This document shows positions 9,901 to 17,786 of a stretch of 38,544 nucleotides of DNA, one piece after another. Source of the stretch: Planctomycetaceae bacterium (GTDB lineage: Bacteria > Planctomycetota > Planctomycetia > Pirellulales > Pirellulaceae); assembly GCA_018660825.1 (NCBI GenBank), contig JABJJO010000119.1:1-38544 (forward strand), in the 5' to 3' direction. The notes below the pieces were generated by a model, which ran no database searches, was not told where the DNA came from, and worked only from the letters and a program-made list of their open reading frames with translations. Position numbers and translations under genes: made by a program. The number at the start of each line of letters is the position of its first letter. The stretch's first letter is position 1.

Positions 9901-10145
9901 TGAACTGATCGCCGAGCGCTAAATAACAGCAGGTCATCGCGGAAATCATCAATCATTTTGTCGTGAGCTAACACAATTAGATTGACAGGCGTCTGCTGTT
10001 GGGTGTTGCTACAGATGCCAGCGGCGACGAGCGCGCAGGAGGAACCCCAGACTCCGTCAATGCTTACACCCTGCTGATTGGATACAGCTTGGATTGCCTC
10101 GGCGAAGTCCTCGCGATTAGTCAGACGCTGCGTCAGAGTTTGCAT
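6927..10145 (-). CDS. mfd: Transcription-repair coupling factor Mfd
   Basis: Mfd is an ATP-driven DNA translocase that pushes stalled RNA polymerase off damaged DNA and recruits UvrA. The protein has 1072 residues, slightly shorter than the E. coli protein. In order it shows the UvrB-like N-terminal module (GGILDIFAPEWDQPVRVEFW), the CarD-like RNA polymerase-interacting domain (GELIIHLAHGIGRYRGLE, YVPAARIDLVQKYIGG), and the RecG-like motor with Walker A GDVGFGKTE, DEEQ box VIIDEEQRFGVE, motif III LSATPIPRTL and motif VI QLRGRVGRYKHRAY. The TRCF C-terminal domain follows (DVELDLPVDAYLPHDYV). All helicase motifs look intact. No clear Shine-Dalgarno precedes the ATG. The parvulin gene follows after 65 bp; the oxidoreductase gene ends about 100 bp upstream. 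Confidence 0.97.
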   Translation of the reverse strand: MQTLTQRLTNREDFAEAIQAVSNQQGVSIDGVWGSSCALVAAGICSNTQQQTPVNLIVLAHDKMIDDFRDDLLLFSARRSVHFPVVNSGKTRDSYHNDDVHGDRIRVLKNLMAFADVPSPEPLLVVTSIQALLQPVPEEESLRQATRTLKIGQRIDIDDLQQWFVENGYHATSAIELPGEFSRHGGILDIFAPEWDQPVRVEFWDDEIESMRLFDVRTQRSIETQTQIELTSIRAFYQGHDHLASYLPSGSCTTLVELGELDRQAREYIGRAADYQQCHGVHEVLATLTNFGHLVVSGLAEGTLEHDITLAIESVERFQGDVDSISLQVEQIGNDHELVIVCPTEAEIQRMQEILLETRATDRGRIAYHVGYLKQGFHWVSEKTVVLSVGELFKRTQLRRHNIRQTGRPLDSFNELRDGELIIHLAHGIGRYRGLELLEKDGCQAEHLVIEFHGGTRVYVPAARIDLVQKYIGGRKTRPTLARIGGAAWKSQKQAAQNAVQDMAAELLELQANRQARPGIQFHTDSNWQQEFDASFPYEETADQLSAIEDIKEDMQSRRSMDRLLCGDVGFGKTEVAMRAVFKAIDSGYQVAVLVPTTILAEQHYHSFKARMAQFPIKVARLSRFASSAEQHAVVRGLRRGSIDVVIGTHRVASKDVQFANLGLVIIDEEQRFGVEIKERLKNVVNNVDVLTLSATPIPRTLHMAMVGVRDISNLLVAPEERMSIETRVVRFKEELVHTAIQRELDRDGQVFYVHNRIHDIESVKRRLQRIVPQARIEIGHGQMKESDLEQVMVGFVNHDYDILLATTIVESGLDIPNANTIFVDDANRYGLSDLHQLRGRVGRYKHRAYCYMLVDQHKHITPDAARRLRAIEEYSEMGAGFAISMRDLEIRGAGNLLGPQQSGHIATVGYEFYCGLLEKAVRQLKKLPPKLAVDVELDLPVDAYLPHDYVTDIRARIDFYRRLSKICEFGEISELETELKDRFGRLPMSATQLLELSEIRLEAALWQIAAIINDDGFLRIRYTDAARIKQLARNSAINLRIADEHTAYVTVPETVSGGALMIEFVKSLLQP

Positions 10146-10246
10146 GCTGCGCGTTACATCATTACATCGTTACAGTATTCGTCCCGAGATAAATATAAAC
10201 AACGGAGTCTAATTTCAATAGGAACAATTATCTTGCGTACTTGAGG

Positions 10247-11692
10247 TCACTTCTTCTTTCGTTCTTTGAGCGTACCAGCTTCGGCGGATTGTTTGTAGTA
10301 CGGGTCAAGCGGATAACATCCTGAGGCCAAGGCATTGCGGGGAGCCGTGGTGCAATCACTGAATGTGCGACAGATTGATTTTCGCTGCATGGTTCCGGTT
10401 TGTAATGTGTCCGCCGGTAGATTCCAATAGGATAGAACCATTCTGCCGAGCCCAACCATGTCGACCCAACCTGCGCGAATAACTGCCTGAGCAACGTGTG
10501 GCAGATAATCCTGTAAATAGGAATAACCGGTGCCGACGAGCGGGATGTCTGGCACGGCTGCCTTACATTGTCGAACGGCTGTAATCTGTTTAGCAACGTC
10601 GAGCAAGGGGTCATGTGGAGGTTGGTATCCGTCGCTAGGTGGAAATGCTGCCGGACGTTGTAGGTGTGGATTGTAATAGGGACTACCGCAAGAGAGATTC
10701 AGCGCAGTTACTCCGAGTTCTTTTAAATCGGTCACGAGTTGAATTGGTTCAGTTAGATCGATTTGTGTTGGATCTTGAGGGTCGCAGCCAAATCCGCATT
10801 GGTAAGGCAATAACGATTGAAAATCAACTGGTTCGCCCCAAAGTGCCCCTTGCTGAAATGGGATGGTGTCAAAGAAGCTCAAGCGAACGAGGATTTGTAG
10901 GTTTGGACAGGCATCGTGAATGCGGCTGATGATCGTTTTCAGTAATCGAGTGCGGCCAGCAAAGTCGCCGCCGTAGATGCCATCGCGATTTGTGGCACTG
11001 AGAAACTCGTGTAAGAGATATCCATGGCAGCTTTTGACGTCGACGAATCGAAATCCCGATTGCTCGGCGGTTTGGGCTGCCTGTACATATGAATCGATCA
11101 GAGTTTCTAGTTCGTCGTCAGTCCATAGTACGGAGTTATCTTGAGGATCGATGCCATATTTGTCGTCTAGCAACGGATGATGGTACGCTATGCGCGGTTC
11201 GAGGTCTTGATTATTAGGGCGGCAGAAGCGGCCGGAATGTGTGAGTTGTAGTCCGACGAGCAAGTCGTCAGCGGAACCGAATTTTTCTACATGAGCTGTT
11301 GTCAGTTCTAGCAATAACTGTTGCAGCCCAGTAACGTGATCTGGAGTTGCTAATAATTGATTGGGGTTTGCTCTGCCGGAATGTTGCACTGCGGCAGCTT
11401 CACCTCCCCAGATTAATTTGGCACCACTTTCCCCAAAGTGCCTCCAGCGGCGGAACGTCTTGTCGCTTGGTGTGCCGTCCGTGTTGCCGTCCCAACCTTC
11501 CATGGGATGGATGCACCAGCGGTTGCCGACTTGGAAGTTACCAATTTGGATCGGTGCAGCTAGTGGTGAACCGCTCGCAGTAGTTTGAATTTCATCATCA
11601 CAGGGCAATTCGATGTTTAGCTCGAGCAGGCGTGCGCGCAATTCCGCTGGACTACGGTAAGTGGCGATTTTATTGAATTGGTGCGAGGTCAT
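10247..11692 (-). CDS. NADH:flavin oxidoreductase, Old Yellow Enzyme family
   Basis: This 481-residue protein is a single FMN-type TIM barrel. Family motifs are QLTHSGRF (strand 4 region), CHGYLLHEFLSATNRDGIYGG (the HGYLL..FLS..N.R.D.YGG signature) and GLGRMVLSYWNLPAD near the C-terminus. It lacks the additional FAD/NAD Rossmann domains and 4Fe-4S cluster of 2,4-dienoyl-CoA reductases, so it is the short, barrel-only type. Family members reduce activated C=C bonds using NAD(P)H; the physiological substrate cannot be read from sequence. The N-terminal extension of ~60 residues and the insert CGFGCDPQDPTQIDLTEP between barrel strands are unusual for classical OYEs. It lies between pcrA (29 bp upstream, same strand) and mfd, so it may be co-transcribed with the helicase without a functional link. 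Confidence 0.87.
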   Translation of the reverse strand: MTSHQFNKIATYRSPAELRARLLELNIELPCDDEIQTTASGSPLAAPIQIGNFQVGNRWCIHPMEGWDGNTDGTPSDKTFRRWRHFGESGAKLIWGGEAAAVQHSGRANPNQLLATPDHVTGLQQLLLELTTAHVEKFGSADDLLVGLQLTHSGRFCRPNNQDLEPRIAYHHPLLDDKYGIDPQDNSVLWTDDELETLIDSYVQAAQTAEQSGFRFVDVKSCHGYLLHEFLSATNRDGIYGGDFAGRTRLLKTIISRIHDACPNLQILVRLSFFDTIPFQQGALWGEPVDFQSLLPYQCGFGCDPQDPTQIDLTEPIQLVTDLKELGVTALNLSCGSPYYNPHLQRPAAFPPSDGYQPPHDPLLDVAKQITAVRQCKAAVPDIPLVGTGYSYLQDYLPHVAQAVIRAGWVDMVGLGRMVLSYWNLPADTLQTGTMQRKSICRTFSDCTTAPRNALASGCYPLDPYYKQSAEAGTLKERKKK

Positions 11693-11721
11693 TAGTGACT
11701 GTTGTTAGATGCCGTGTAAAG

Positions 11722-14178
11722 TTAAGTATCCATGTACATGAGTGGCGCGAAGGCCAAGCGAAATTTTCGCTGTTGCTGGTCAAGAAACTTGATCGTGGCG
11801 GTTCGCTTGTCACCCGATCCGGAGATTGATACGATCACACCGGAACCGTAGCGCTGATGGGCGACGAGCATCCCTTGTTCGAAATCGGCAAGTGCAATTT
11901 GTTTTGCCGTGTTGTTCTGGCTACTCTTACTGTCCGTTGATGCTAATAAATCTGCGGCTGTTGTGATGTTGGTCATTGCCGCAAGTTCATTAGCGAGATG
12001 GTCTATTTTGGGTGCCGGCTGTTGTGATTCGTGATCGCCGGCCTGCTCAAGAATTGCCTGAGCTTGTTGGAGTTTGGCCTCAATTTCTTCAGTTGCCAAG
12101 GCATCATGATCCGACTGATCTGGTTCAAAATAATCCGCGGTGGGTTCAAAATCACTATTGGGGTGGTTGCCAATCGATGCGAGTCCGCCGGCAGGGAGGG
12201 TGCATCGCATATCATCACGGGGAAGTTCATAAAGGAACTGGCTTGGTGATGCGATTCGCGTTTGTCCACGAAAGGTGCGGCGCTGACAATAACTGATTTG
12301 CAATTGCTGCTCTGCTCGAGTGATCCCGACAAACAGTAGACGTCGTTCTTCTTCGAGTGATCTGTCGTCGTCCATACTGCGTTCGTGCGGTAGTATACCG
12401 TGTTCTACGCCGACGATGAATACTGAGGGGAATTCTAGCCCTTTGGCTGCATGTAAACTCATCATGAGGACTTTATTGGTGTCTTGGTCGAATCCATCGA
12501 CTTCGCTAACGAGCGCTACTTGTTCGAGGAATGCTTCCAGGTCGGTTTGGTTTTTCGCACTTGCCGCGTCATCTAGGTCTGCATCCGTGGCTTTATCTTC
12601 GTCAAAATGCTGTTGGAATTCACGGGCTTCGTTGATTAATTCATCCACGTTCGCACTACGATCTTCCCCTGTTTTCGCATCAATTTTTTCGAGGTAATTA
12701 GTGAATCCGCAGTTATCGACAATTTCGATAATTAGGTCACCTAGGGGTAGATGGACGGAGGTGGTAAAGACATCGATTAGAGTTACGAAACGACTAATCG
12801 CTGCCGCAGCGCGTTTAGAAAGTGTTTCGATCATGCCCGCTTCACGGCATGCTTCGAGCATTGTCAATTGATATCGCTCGGCGTGATTGCGGAGGTGCCC
12901 AAGAGTGGTTTTACCGATTCCCCGGGGCGGCATATTCACAATGCGTTCAAAAGCGACGTTGTTCGCTGGGTTGTTGACTAGGTGCAGGTAGGCAATGATG
13001 TCCTTGACTTCTTTACGTTTGAGAAATTCCAATCCACGGACAATCTGGAAGGGTATTTTAGGATTTTGGCTACGCAGTGCGCGCTCCAATGGCCGCGAGA
13101 ATGCATTCACTCGAAAAAAGATAGCGAAGTCTTTGTAGTTGCGTTCGCCGCGTTTGACTTCGGCTGCAATTCGTTGAGCGATAGCAGCCGCTTCGTCATT
13201 GGGGTGTCCAAAACATACAAGTCGTACGGGTTCACCGGCGGCATTATCGGTAAACAATTTTTTGGGTTTGCGATGGCGGTTGTGGGCGATGAGTTCATCA
13301 GCGGTACGGAGTATTTTTCCGGTGCTGCGATAGTTTTGTTCTAGATGAACGACCTTGGCAGTGGGATAGTCTTTTTCAAATTCGCGGATGTTGGATATGT
13401 TTGCGCCACGCCAAGCATAGATTGATTGGTCGGGGTCGCCGGTGACGGATAGGTTTTGATTGTTAAGCGACAGAGCGTGGACGATGGCGTATTGAGCGAG
13501 ATTGGTATCTTGATATTCGTCGACCATAATATAGCGATAGCGGTCGTCAAGTTGAGCGCGCAGTTCGGGGTTGTCACGTAGTATCACAGCAACGTGTAGC
13601 AAGAGATCGTCGAAGTCGACGGAGTTGCTGCGAAGTAGATATTTTTCATAGGCGGGGGAGGCTTTTCGAGTCACGTCCGTCAGAGCGCTATAACTATTGG
13701 TGCTACTCGTTTGGTATTCTTCGGGAGTTAGCAAGTTGCTTTTCGCATTGCTGATTTCCCAAGCGATGGAGTCTGCCGATGTGTGGGTTAACTGGATGTT
13801 AGTCGCGTCAATCGCGCGTTTGAGCGCTTGTTTGGAATCTTTACTATCGAGAATGGTAAAGTTCTCTGCGAGCCCGACGAGATTTCCGTGTTGTCGCAAT
13901 ATGCGAGCACAGAATCCGTGAAACGTCCCCATCCAATAACCTGGTGCGGAAACCAGTCGCTCGATACGAAGTCGCATTTCTTGGGCTGCCTTGTTCGTGA
14001 ACGTCAACGCTAGGATGTTACTCGGATTCACATCTTGGGAGATCATGTAGGCAATGCGATGTGTAACAACTCGAGTCTTACCGCTACCGGGACCGGCGAT
14101 CATCAATAGCGGACCGTCGATATGGGACGCTGCTTGGCGCTGAACCTCGGTGAGCGATGCGAGTATGTCTTCAGACAT
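11722..14178 (-). CDS. pcrA: UvrD/PcrA-type superfamily 1 DNA helicase
   Basis: This ATP-dependent 3'-5' helicase acts in repair and in clearing transcription and recombination complexes. The protein has ~818 residues from the ATG at 14178 (MSEDILASLTEVQRQA), which matches the usual N-terminus; an in-frame ATG at 14226 would add 16 residues and lacks a Shine-Dalgarno too. Visible motifs are Walker A AGPGSGKTR, motif II DEYQDT, motif III GDPDQSIYAWRGA, motif IV LEQNYRSTGKIL, motif V SLHAAKGLEFPSVF and motif VI LLFVGITRAEQQL. The C-terminal ~50 residues (MLVAHQRYGSGVIVSISG) form the Tudor-like domain that in PcrA/UvrD contacts RNA polymerase. An acidic, low-complexity linker joins it to the motor. 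PcrA versus UvrD versus Rep naming is by similarity only. Confidence 0.94.
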   Translation of the reverse strand: MSEDILASLTEVQRQAASHIDGPLLMIAGPGSGKTRVVTHRIAYMISQDVNPSNILALTFTNKAAQEMRLRIERLVSAPGYWMGTFHGFCARILRQHGNLVGLAENFTILDSKDSKQALKRAIDATNIQLTHTSADSIAWEISNAKSNLLTPEEYQTSSTNSYSALTDVTRKASPAYEKYLLRSNSVDFDDLLLHVAVILRDNPELRAQLDDRYRYIMVDEYQDTNLAQYAIVHALSLNNQNLSVTGDPDQSIYAWRGANISNIREFEKDYPTAKVVHLEQNYRSTGKILRTADELIAHNRHRKPKKLFTDNAAGEPVRLVCFGHPNDEAAAIAQRIAAEVKRGERNYKDFAIFFRVNAFSRPLERALRSQNPKIPFQIVRGLEFLKRKEVKDIIAYLHLVNNPANNVAFERIVNMPPRGIGKTTLGHLRNHAERYQLTMLEACREAGMIETLSKRAAAAISRFVTLIDVFTTSVHLPLGDLIIEIVDNCGFTNYLEKIDAKTGEDRSANVDELINEAREFQQHFDEDKATDADLDDAASAKNQTDLEAFLEQVALVSEVDGFDQDTNKVLMMSLHAAKGLEFPSVFIVGVEHGILPHERSMDDDRSLEEERRLLFVGITRAEQQLQISYCQRRTFRGQTRIASPSQFLYELPRDDMRCTLPAGGLASIGNHPNSDFEPTADYFEPDQSDHDALATEEIEAKLQQAQAILEQAGDHESQQPAPKIDHLANELAAMTNITTAADLLASTDSKSSQNNTAKQIALADFEQGMLVAHQRYGSGVIVSISGSGDKRTATIKFLDQQQRKFRLAFAPLMYMDT

Positions 14179-14389
14179 GATGACGTATGGGAATCCTAAT
14201 AGTGTTCGTTCATTAGTAGCGTTCATTATAGAAGAACTTGGTGAATAACGTGAGTAGGTGAGTGACAGAGCGGTGTCAGGCAGTACTTGATTTATGGAAC
14301 AGGCAGGTTGTGAAAAACATCCGCCCCTCGTATTGGTTAAATTGATTTACAGATTGCTAGCACTTTGTCAAAGTTTTTCCATAATTGTT

Positions 14390-14418
14390 TTGTCATTTTA
14401 GTGCCATTCATGTATGAT
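14390..14418 (+). promoter_or_regulatory. Sigma-70 type promoter for the alpha-CTD protein
   Basis: TTGTCA at 14390-14395 and TATGAT at 14413-14418 are separated by exactly 17 bp, each one base from consensus. Transcription would begin near 14425, giving a leader of about 77 nt before the ATG at 14502. It lies in the 320-bp divergent gap between pcrA and the alpha-CTD gene. The rest of that gap is AT-rich and shows no other feature. Confidence 0.7.
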
Positions 14419-14501
14419 TCGTGCTTCATGCTTTCACGTAAAAGCGTGTGCTGGCCAAGGATGGTCAATTATTAAATTCGCGTTTTTTTGGGAGGGAGTC
14501 C

Positions 14502-14768
14502 ATGACACGCATTCCGTTAAGTGCTGTGGAAGAGCAGCGTCGTAGCTTACAACAACGTTTGGAGCTTAGCACAGCAGAAATTGGCCTTACAGTTCGTACG
14601 ACCAATTGCCTAGAAGAAAAAGGTATCTTCTCGGTAAAAGACCTACTGCATGCAACACCAGCAGATCTGTTAAGCATTTCAAATTTTGGTGGTAAGACTT
14701 TAGAGGAAGTATACGATGCACTTGAGGCAATCGGTTTCTTCCGCACCAATTCAGCTGTTGCTGTATAG
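14502..14768 (+). CDS. Free-standing RNA polymerase alpha-subunit C-terminal domain protein
   Basis: This 88-residue protein is essentially one alpha-CTD helix-hairpin-helix fold. The core reads LTVRTTNCLEEKGI (residues 29-42), DLLHATPADLLSISNFGGKTLEEV (47-70) and ALEAIGF. Compared with the E. coli alpha-CTD as I recall it (VRSANCLK, NLGKKSLTE), the UP-element-contacting Arg, Asn, Cys, Gly and Lys are kept here as R32, N35, C36, G63 and K65; the Ser is Thr (T66). There is no alpha N-terminal dimerisation domain, so it is not the RNA polymerase subunit itself. I chose the ATG at 14502 because GGGAGGGAG stands just before it; an in-frame ATG at 14448 has no such site. It has its own promoter and terminator. 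A role as a DNA-binding or transcription accessory protein is inferred. Confidence 0.85.
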   Translation: MTRIPLSAVEEQRRSLQQRLELSTAEIGLTVRTTNCLEEKGIFSVKDLLHATPADLLSISNFGGKTLEEVYDALEAIGFFRTNSAVAV

Positions 14769-14810
14769 GTAAGCAAGTCCTTTATTAAGCCGAAAAACAT
14801 CAATCCTAGG

Positions 14811-14845
14811 GCTCCGATGGACAATCATTCATCGGAGTCCTTTTT
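14811..14845 (+). terminator. Intrinsic terminator after the alpha-CTD gene
   Basis: CTCCGATG at 14812-14819 pairs perfectly with CATCGGAG at 14830-14837. The outer flanks (GG and CC) allow further pairing, and TTTTT follows at 14841-14845. It starts about 45 bp after the stop codon, so the alpha-CTD gene is probably a single-gene transcript. Confidence 0.8.
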
Positions 14846-14858
14846 ATTGCGCTTTTCA

Positions 14859-14887
14859 TTGCTTTGTGAAGTGCAGTAAAATAATAT
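14859..14887 (+). promoter_or_regulatory. Possible promoter for the PQQ-like propeller gene
   Basis: TTGCTT at 14859-14864 and TAATAT at 14882-14887 are spaced 17 bp apart, after the upstream terminator and 35 bp before the ATG at 14922. The match to consensus is only moderate (three and four of six), so this rests mainly on spacing and position. Confidence 0.3.
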
Positions 14888-14921
14888 GTGAGATTGAGAT
14901 CATTTCACCGGACAAAAAATA

Positions 14922-16181
14922 ATGCAACGACCTATTAAAATTATTTGTGGTTACCTAGCAACATTCTTTTTAGCGTGTACTTCTTGTTCCTTTCTTTGGG
15001 GTGGAGATTGGCCACAGGGTTTAGGTCCAAATCGCAACGGCGTCGCGCAACAAGAGAAACCCTTGCAAGCTTGGCCGGAAAGTGGCCCGGTGACTGCTTG
15101 GAGCCATACTTTGGGGAGTGGGTTTGCAGGCCCGATTGTTGTGGGAGCGAAAGTGATTGTCTTTCATCGCATCGATGATAGTGAGCGTGTTGAGGCATTG
15201 GACGCTAAAACAGGCAAAGTCATTTGGCGTCAGGATTTCAAAGCGTATTATCAAGGTGGATTTAATCCCGACTCGGGTCCTCGGGCTACTCCGGTTGTTG
15301 CTGGCAACCTAGTATTTGTGTTTGGCGCCGCATCGGACTTGCACTGCTTAGACTTGGCAACGGGTAAACCTAAATGGAGTCGCACTCTCGGGCAAGATTA
15401 CCAAGCACCTGATGGTTATTTTGGTGCCGGTAGTGGTCTATTGGTGATGGCGGATCATGTTTTAGTCAACGTCGGTGGTATTAAGGTGGGAATTGTCGCA
15501 CTCGATATACAATCCGGAAAGACGGTATGGGAAGCTACGGCTGAGAAAGCGAGTTACTCTTCGCCAACCGTCCTTTCCATCGGCGGAACAAACTACGCTT
15601 TGTTTATTACTCGGATGCAAGCGATTGCTTTGAATCCAGTGACTGGGAAATTGTTATTTAGCACTCCATTTGGAAAACAGGGGCCGACCGTCAACGGCGC
15701 AACACCAGTGGCGATCGACAACCATGTGTTTCTGACTGCCAGTTACCGAATAGGCGCTCGAATGTTGGAACTTGTACAGGACGGAAAGAACTTTAAGACT
15801 CAATGGTCAGGTGATGATATCTTGTCGAGCCAATACGCAACTCCGCTGCCACATAACGGACATTTGTTCGGCACGCATGGTCGCGAAGATATTGGAGTGG
15901 CTGCACTGCGTTGCATTGACATGGCCAGTGGTAAAGTGCAATGGGAGAAGACTAACTTTGGAGTGGCGCATGCTATTTTAGTAAAAGACAAGTTTCTGGC
16001 ACTCAACACAGCGGGAGAATTAGTTTTAGTAAAAGCAAATTCGTCGCAGTACGAGGAAGTCGCTCGAGCCAAGGTTAGCGCTGCCACAACCCGCTGTTTC
16101 CCGGCTTTGTCCAACGGTTATTTTTACTTTCGTAATAACCAAGGCAACCAAGGTAAACTGACAGCCTTGAAATTGCCGTAG
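14922..16181 (+). CDS. Exported PQQ-like beta-propeller protein
   Basis: The protein has 419 residues. The N-terminus is a signal sequence (MQRPIKIICGYLATFFLACTSCSFLWG), with FLAC and TSC that could make it a lipoprotein, though neither is a good lipobox. Mature sequence starts GDWPQGLGPNRNGVA, the hallmark opening of planctomycete PQQ-like propellers (DWPQ.RGP.R.G). Blade motifs follow: ALDAKTGKVIWRQDF, CLDLATGKPKWSRTL, ALDIQSGKTVWEAT, ALNPVTGKLLFSTPF and CIDMASGKVQWEKT. It resembles BamB and alcohol-dehydrogenase propellers, but I see no catalytic or cytochrome domain, so it is likely a non-enzymatic scaffold. No Shine-Dalgarno is evident. A hairpin at 16221-16263 separates it from the next cassette. 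Confidence 0.87.
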   Translation: MQRPIKIICGYLATFFLACTSCSFLWGGDWPQGLGPNRNGVAQQEKPLQAWPESGPVTAWSHTLGSGFAGPIVVGAKVIVFHRIDDSERVEALDAKTGKVIWRQDFKAYYQGGFNPDSGPRATPVVAGNLVFVFGAASDLHCLDLATGKPKWSRTLGQDYQAPDGYFGAGSGLLVMADHVLVNVGGIKVGIVALDIQSGKTVWEATAEKASYSSPTVLSIGGTNYALFITRMQAIALNPVTGKLLFSTPFGKQGPTVNGATPVAIDNHVFLTASYRIGARMLELVQDGKNFKTQWSGDDILSSQYATPLPHNGHLFGTHGREDIGVAALRCIDMASGKVQWEKTNFGVAHAILVKDKFLALNTAGELVLVKANSSQYEEVARAKVSAATTRCFPALSNGYFYFRNNQGNQGKLTALKLP

Positions 16182-16220
16182 CTTTGTGCAGGGCGGTGGT
16201 AGGTGAAATCCAACCACGAA

Positions 16221-16263
16221 CCAACATGATCTATCACAAATTGAATTTATGATAGATTGTTGG
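16221..16263. repeat. Inverted repeat after the PQQ-like gene
   Basis: The left arm 16221-16236 and right arm 16250-16263 pair over 14 bp (CCAACA with TGTTGG, ATCTATCA with TGATAGAT), with a 2-nt bulge and a 13-nt loop. No T-run follows on either strand. It lies 40 bp after the stop codon and 62 bp before the next gene, so it may be a weak terminator, an mRNA-stabilising hairpin or an operator for the downstream cassette. Confidence 0.5.
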
Positions 16264-16324
16264 TATATTCACTCATTAATTTTCAATCACCAACCTACTT
16301 CCTTCTGTTGAATCGAATCTAATT

Positions 16325-17380
16325 TTGTCGCGTCAACTCATTAGAATTCTTGGAAAAAAGCGGGGCAGTCGTCACAGCGTATCTTCGAAATTCGGAGTCA
16401 TCGGTAATGTCGCGTTTAGTTTGACGTTATTGTTGTTGGGTTTGATTTCAGGAGTGGTTTTTTTATTGGACTTGCCTAGTGGTGTTACCAGTTGGCTGTT
16501 AGGAATTGTGATTCTGTCGTTTATTGGATTCGGAATTCAGGGGCTCGTCACGGGGTTACTTGGCAGTCGAGTGGGTGATGGTCTGCGGTTTTCATTAACA
16601 CAAAACGCGCGTCGTTTTGATCTTACGCAAAAAAGCAAGGCGGCTAGGAGACTGCCTAATGTACCGCTAATTGATACATTGTTAATGAGTCCTGGCAGTA
16701 CACAATCGTGGCGGTTACCGGTAACTACTGGAAAGCCAATTGAAATCATATCGGTTATTGTGTTCTTCGCAACTTGGACAATTGTCTCGTTGTTTTTAGT
16801 GGGCTACAGTATCAATCAATACCGCACGACGAATCACAGTGGTTGGAGTTGGTGGTTACCGACGTTATCTCTGTTGCCGTCGATCGGCTTTGCCGTTTGG
16901 TCTGGTCGTATGCTAGCACGTGAATTGAAAGACCAAATTAATATTGATCCGTTAAAGGTTGAAGTGTCACATCAACCGATTTACCCGGGGCAAACTATCG
17001 ACGTCGCCATTTCCCAAGGTGGTGCGTTGTATGTGCGTTCGTTGCGATTATTTTTGGTTTGTGAAGAGGTTACGAGTTATCACCAAGGAACGGATGTACG
17101 CACTGAAACACTTGAGATACTTCGCGAGCAGGTTTTTGTGCAGCGACGATTTGAGATCACTTCTAAGTCGCCACTCGCGGAGACGTTTACTGTAACCATT
17201 CCGCAGGACGCAATGCACTCGTTTCATTCAAATTTTAATTGTCTGCAATGGCGATTTGTATCCGTTGGGCGGTATCGAGATTACGCGGAAATCCGCCGAG
17301 GGTTTTTATTGGTTGTGCATCCACCGTTTGAGGATGCAGATGATTTGAACCGTTCCAGTGGAGATGCGCATGAAGTTTGA
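16325..17380 (+). CDS. Four-helix membrane protein with a C-terminal beta-rich (arrestin-like?) domain
   Basis: I do not recognise a named family. The protein has 351 residues from a TTG at 16325; no in-frame ATG lies near the N-terminus and there is no clear Shine-Dalgarno, so the start is uncertain. Four hydrophobic helices are visible: ~28-48 (AFSLTLLLLGLISGVVFLL), ~53-78 (SWLLGIVILSFIGFGIQG), ~139-163 (IISVIVFFATWTIVSLFLVG) and ~175-193. A polar segment of ~60 residues separates the two pairs. The last ~140 residues are beta-rich (VEVSHQPIYPGQTIDVAISQ, LRLFLVCEEVTSY, FTVTIPQDAMHSFHSN, LQWRFVSVGRYRDYAEIRRG), a pattern like arrestin-type beta sandwiches. Its 3' end overlaps the next gene by 11 bp. 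It is the first gene of a three-gene cassette; transport, sensing or scaffolding are all possible. Confidence 0.72.
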   Translation: MSRQLIRILGKKRGSRHSVSSKFGVIGNVAFSLTLLLLGLISGVVFLLDLPSGVTSWLLGIVILSFIGFGIQGLVTGLLGSRVGDGLRFSLTQNARRFDLTQKSKAARRLPNVPLIDTLLMSPGSTQSWRLPVTTGKPIEIISVIVFFATWTIVSLFLVGYSINQYRTTNHSGWSWWLPTLSLLPSIGFAVWSGRMLARELKDQINIDPLKVEVSHQPIYPGQTIDVAISQGGALYVRSLRLFLVCEEVTSYHQGTDVRTETLEILREQVFVQRRFEITSKSPLAETFTVTIPQDAMHSFHSNFNCLQWRFVSVGRYRDYAEIRRGFLLVVHPPFEDADDLNRSSGDAHEV

Positions 17381-17783
17381 TCCGTTAATTAGCATTCGTT
17401 TGGACCGCGCAGATCGCAAATACCAATCAGGTGACATCCTTGAATGTGAATATCAAATTGATGCCGTTGAAAGCGACGAAATGCATTCGGTTGAGGCTGC
17501 TGTGCTGTGGTACACAAGTGGTAAAGGTGACGAGGATCAAGGCATTCATCATTACCAGCGGGAGACCCGTAAATCTCGGCATCTCGATCAACCCGATTTG
17601 CGAGTATTGACGCACTTTACGACAAATTTGCCTAACAGTCCGTTTAGTTATGAAGGCACAAATCTGAAGATTCAATGGTGCGTGCGAGTACGTATATTAG
17701 TTCAACGAGATGGTCAAACTTTGCGTGAGTATATTCATGATCAGGAATTTCAACTGCAACACGTTCCTTTGTTGCAGAGTTGA
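17370..17783 (+). CDS. Small beta-rich, arrestin-like protein of the cassette
   Basis: The protein has 137 residues, no signal peptide and no membrane segment, so it is probably cytoplasmic. I chose the ATG at 17370, which has GGAG about 10 bp upstream and overlaps the preceding gene by 11 bp; GTG 17358 and ATG 17364 are in-frame alternatives. The sequence alternates short beta strands: ISIRLDRADRKYQSGDILECEYQIDA, SVEAAVLWYTSG, THFTTNLPNSPFSYEGTN and LKIQWCVRVRILVQ. The element LP..P.SY.G..LKI.W.VRVRI followed by a final strand resembles the C-terminal part of arrestin-like folds, and it echoes the C-terminal domain of the membrane protein just upstream. The overlap suggests translational coupling and a shared complex. 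No enzyme motif is visible. Confidence 0.72.
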   Translation: MKFDPLISIRLDRADRKYQSGDILECEYQIDAVESDEMHSVEAAVLWYTSGKGDEDQGIHHYQRETRKSRHLDQPDLRVLTHFTTNLPNSPFSYEGTNLKIQWCVRVRILVQRDGQTLREYIHDQEFQLQHVPLLQS

Positions 17784-17786
17784 AAA

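Noticed and set aside
14430-14445. Degenerate parS-like sequence around TTTCACGT in the alpha-CTD leader
   Set aside because: Only 11 of 16 bases match, in contrast to three perfect sites near parAB.
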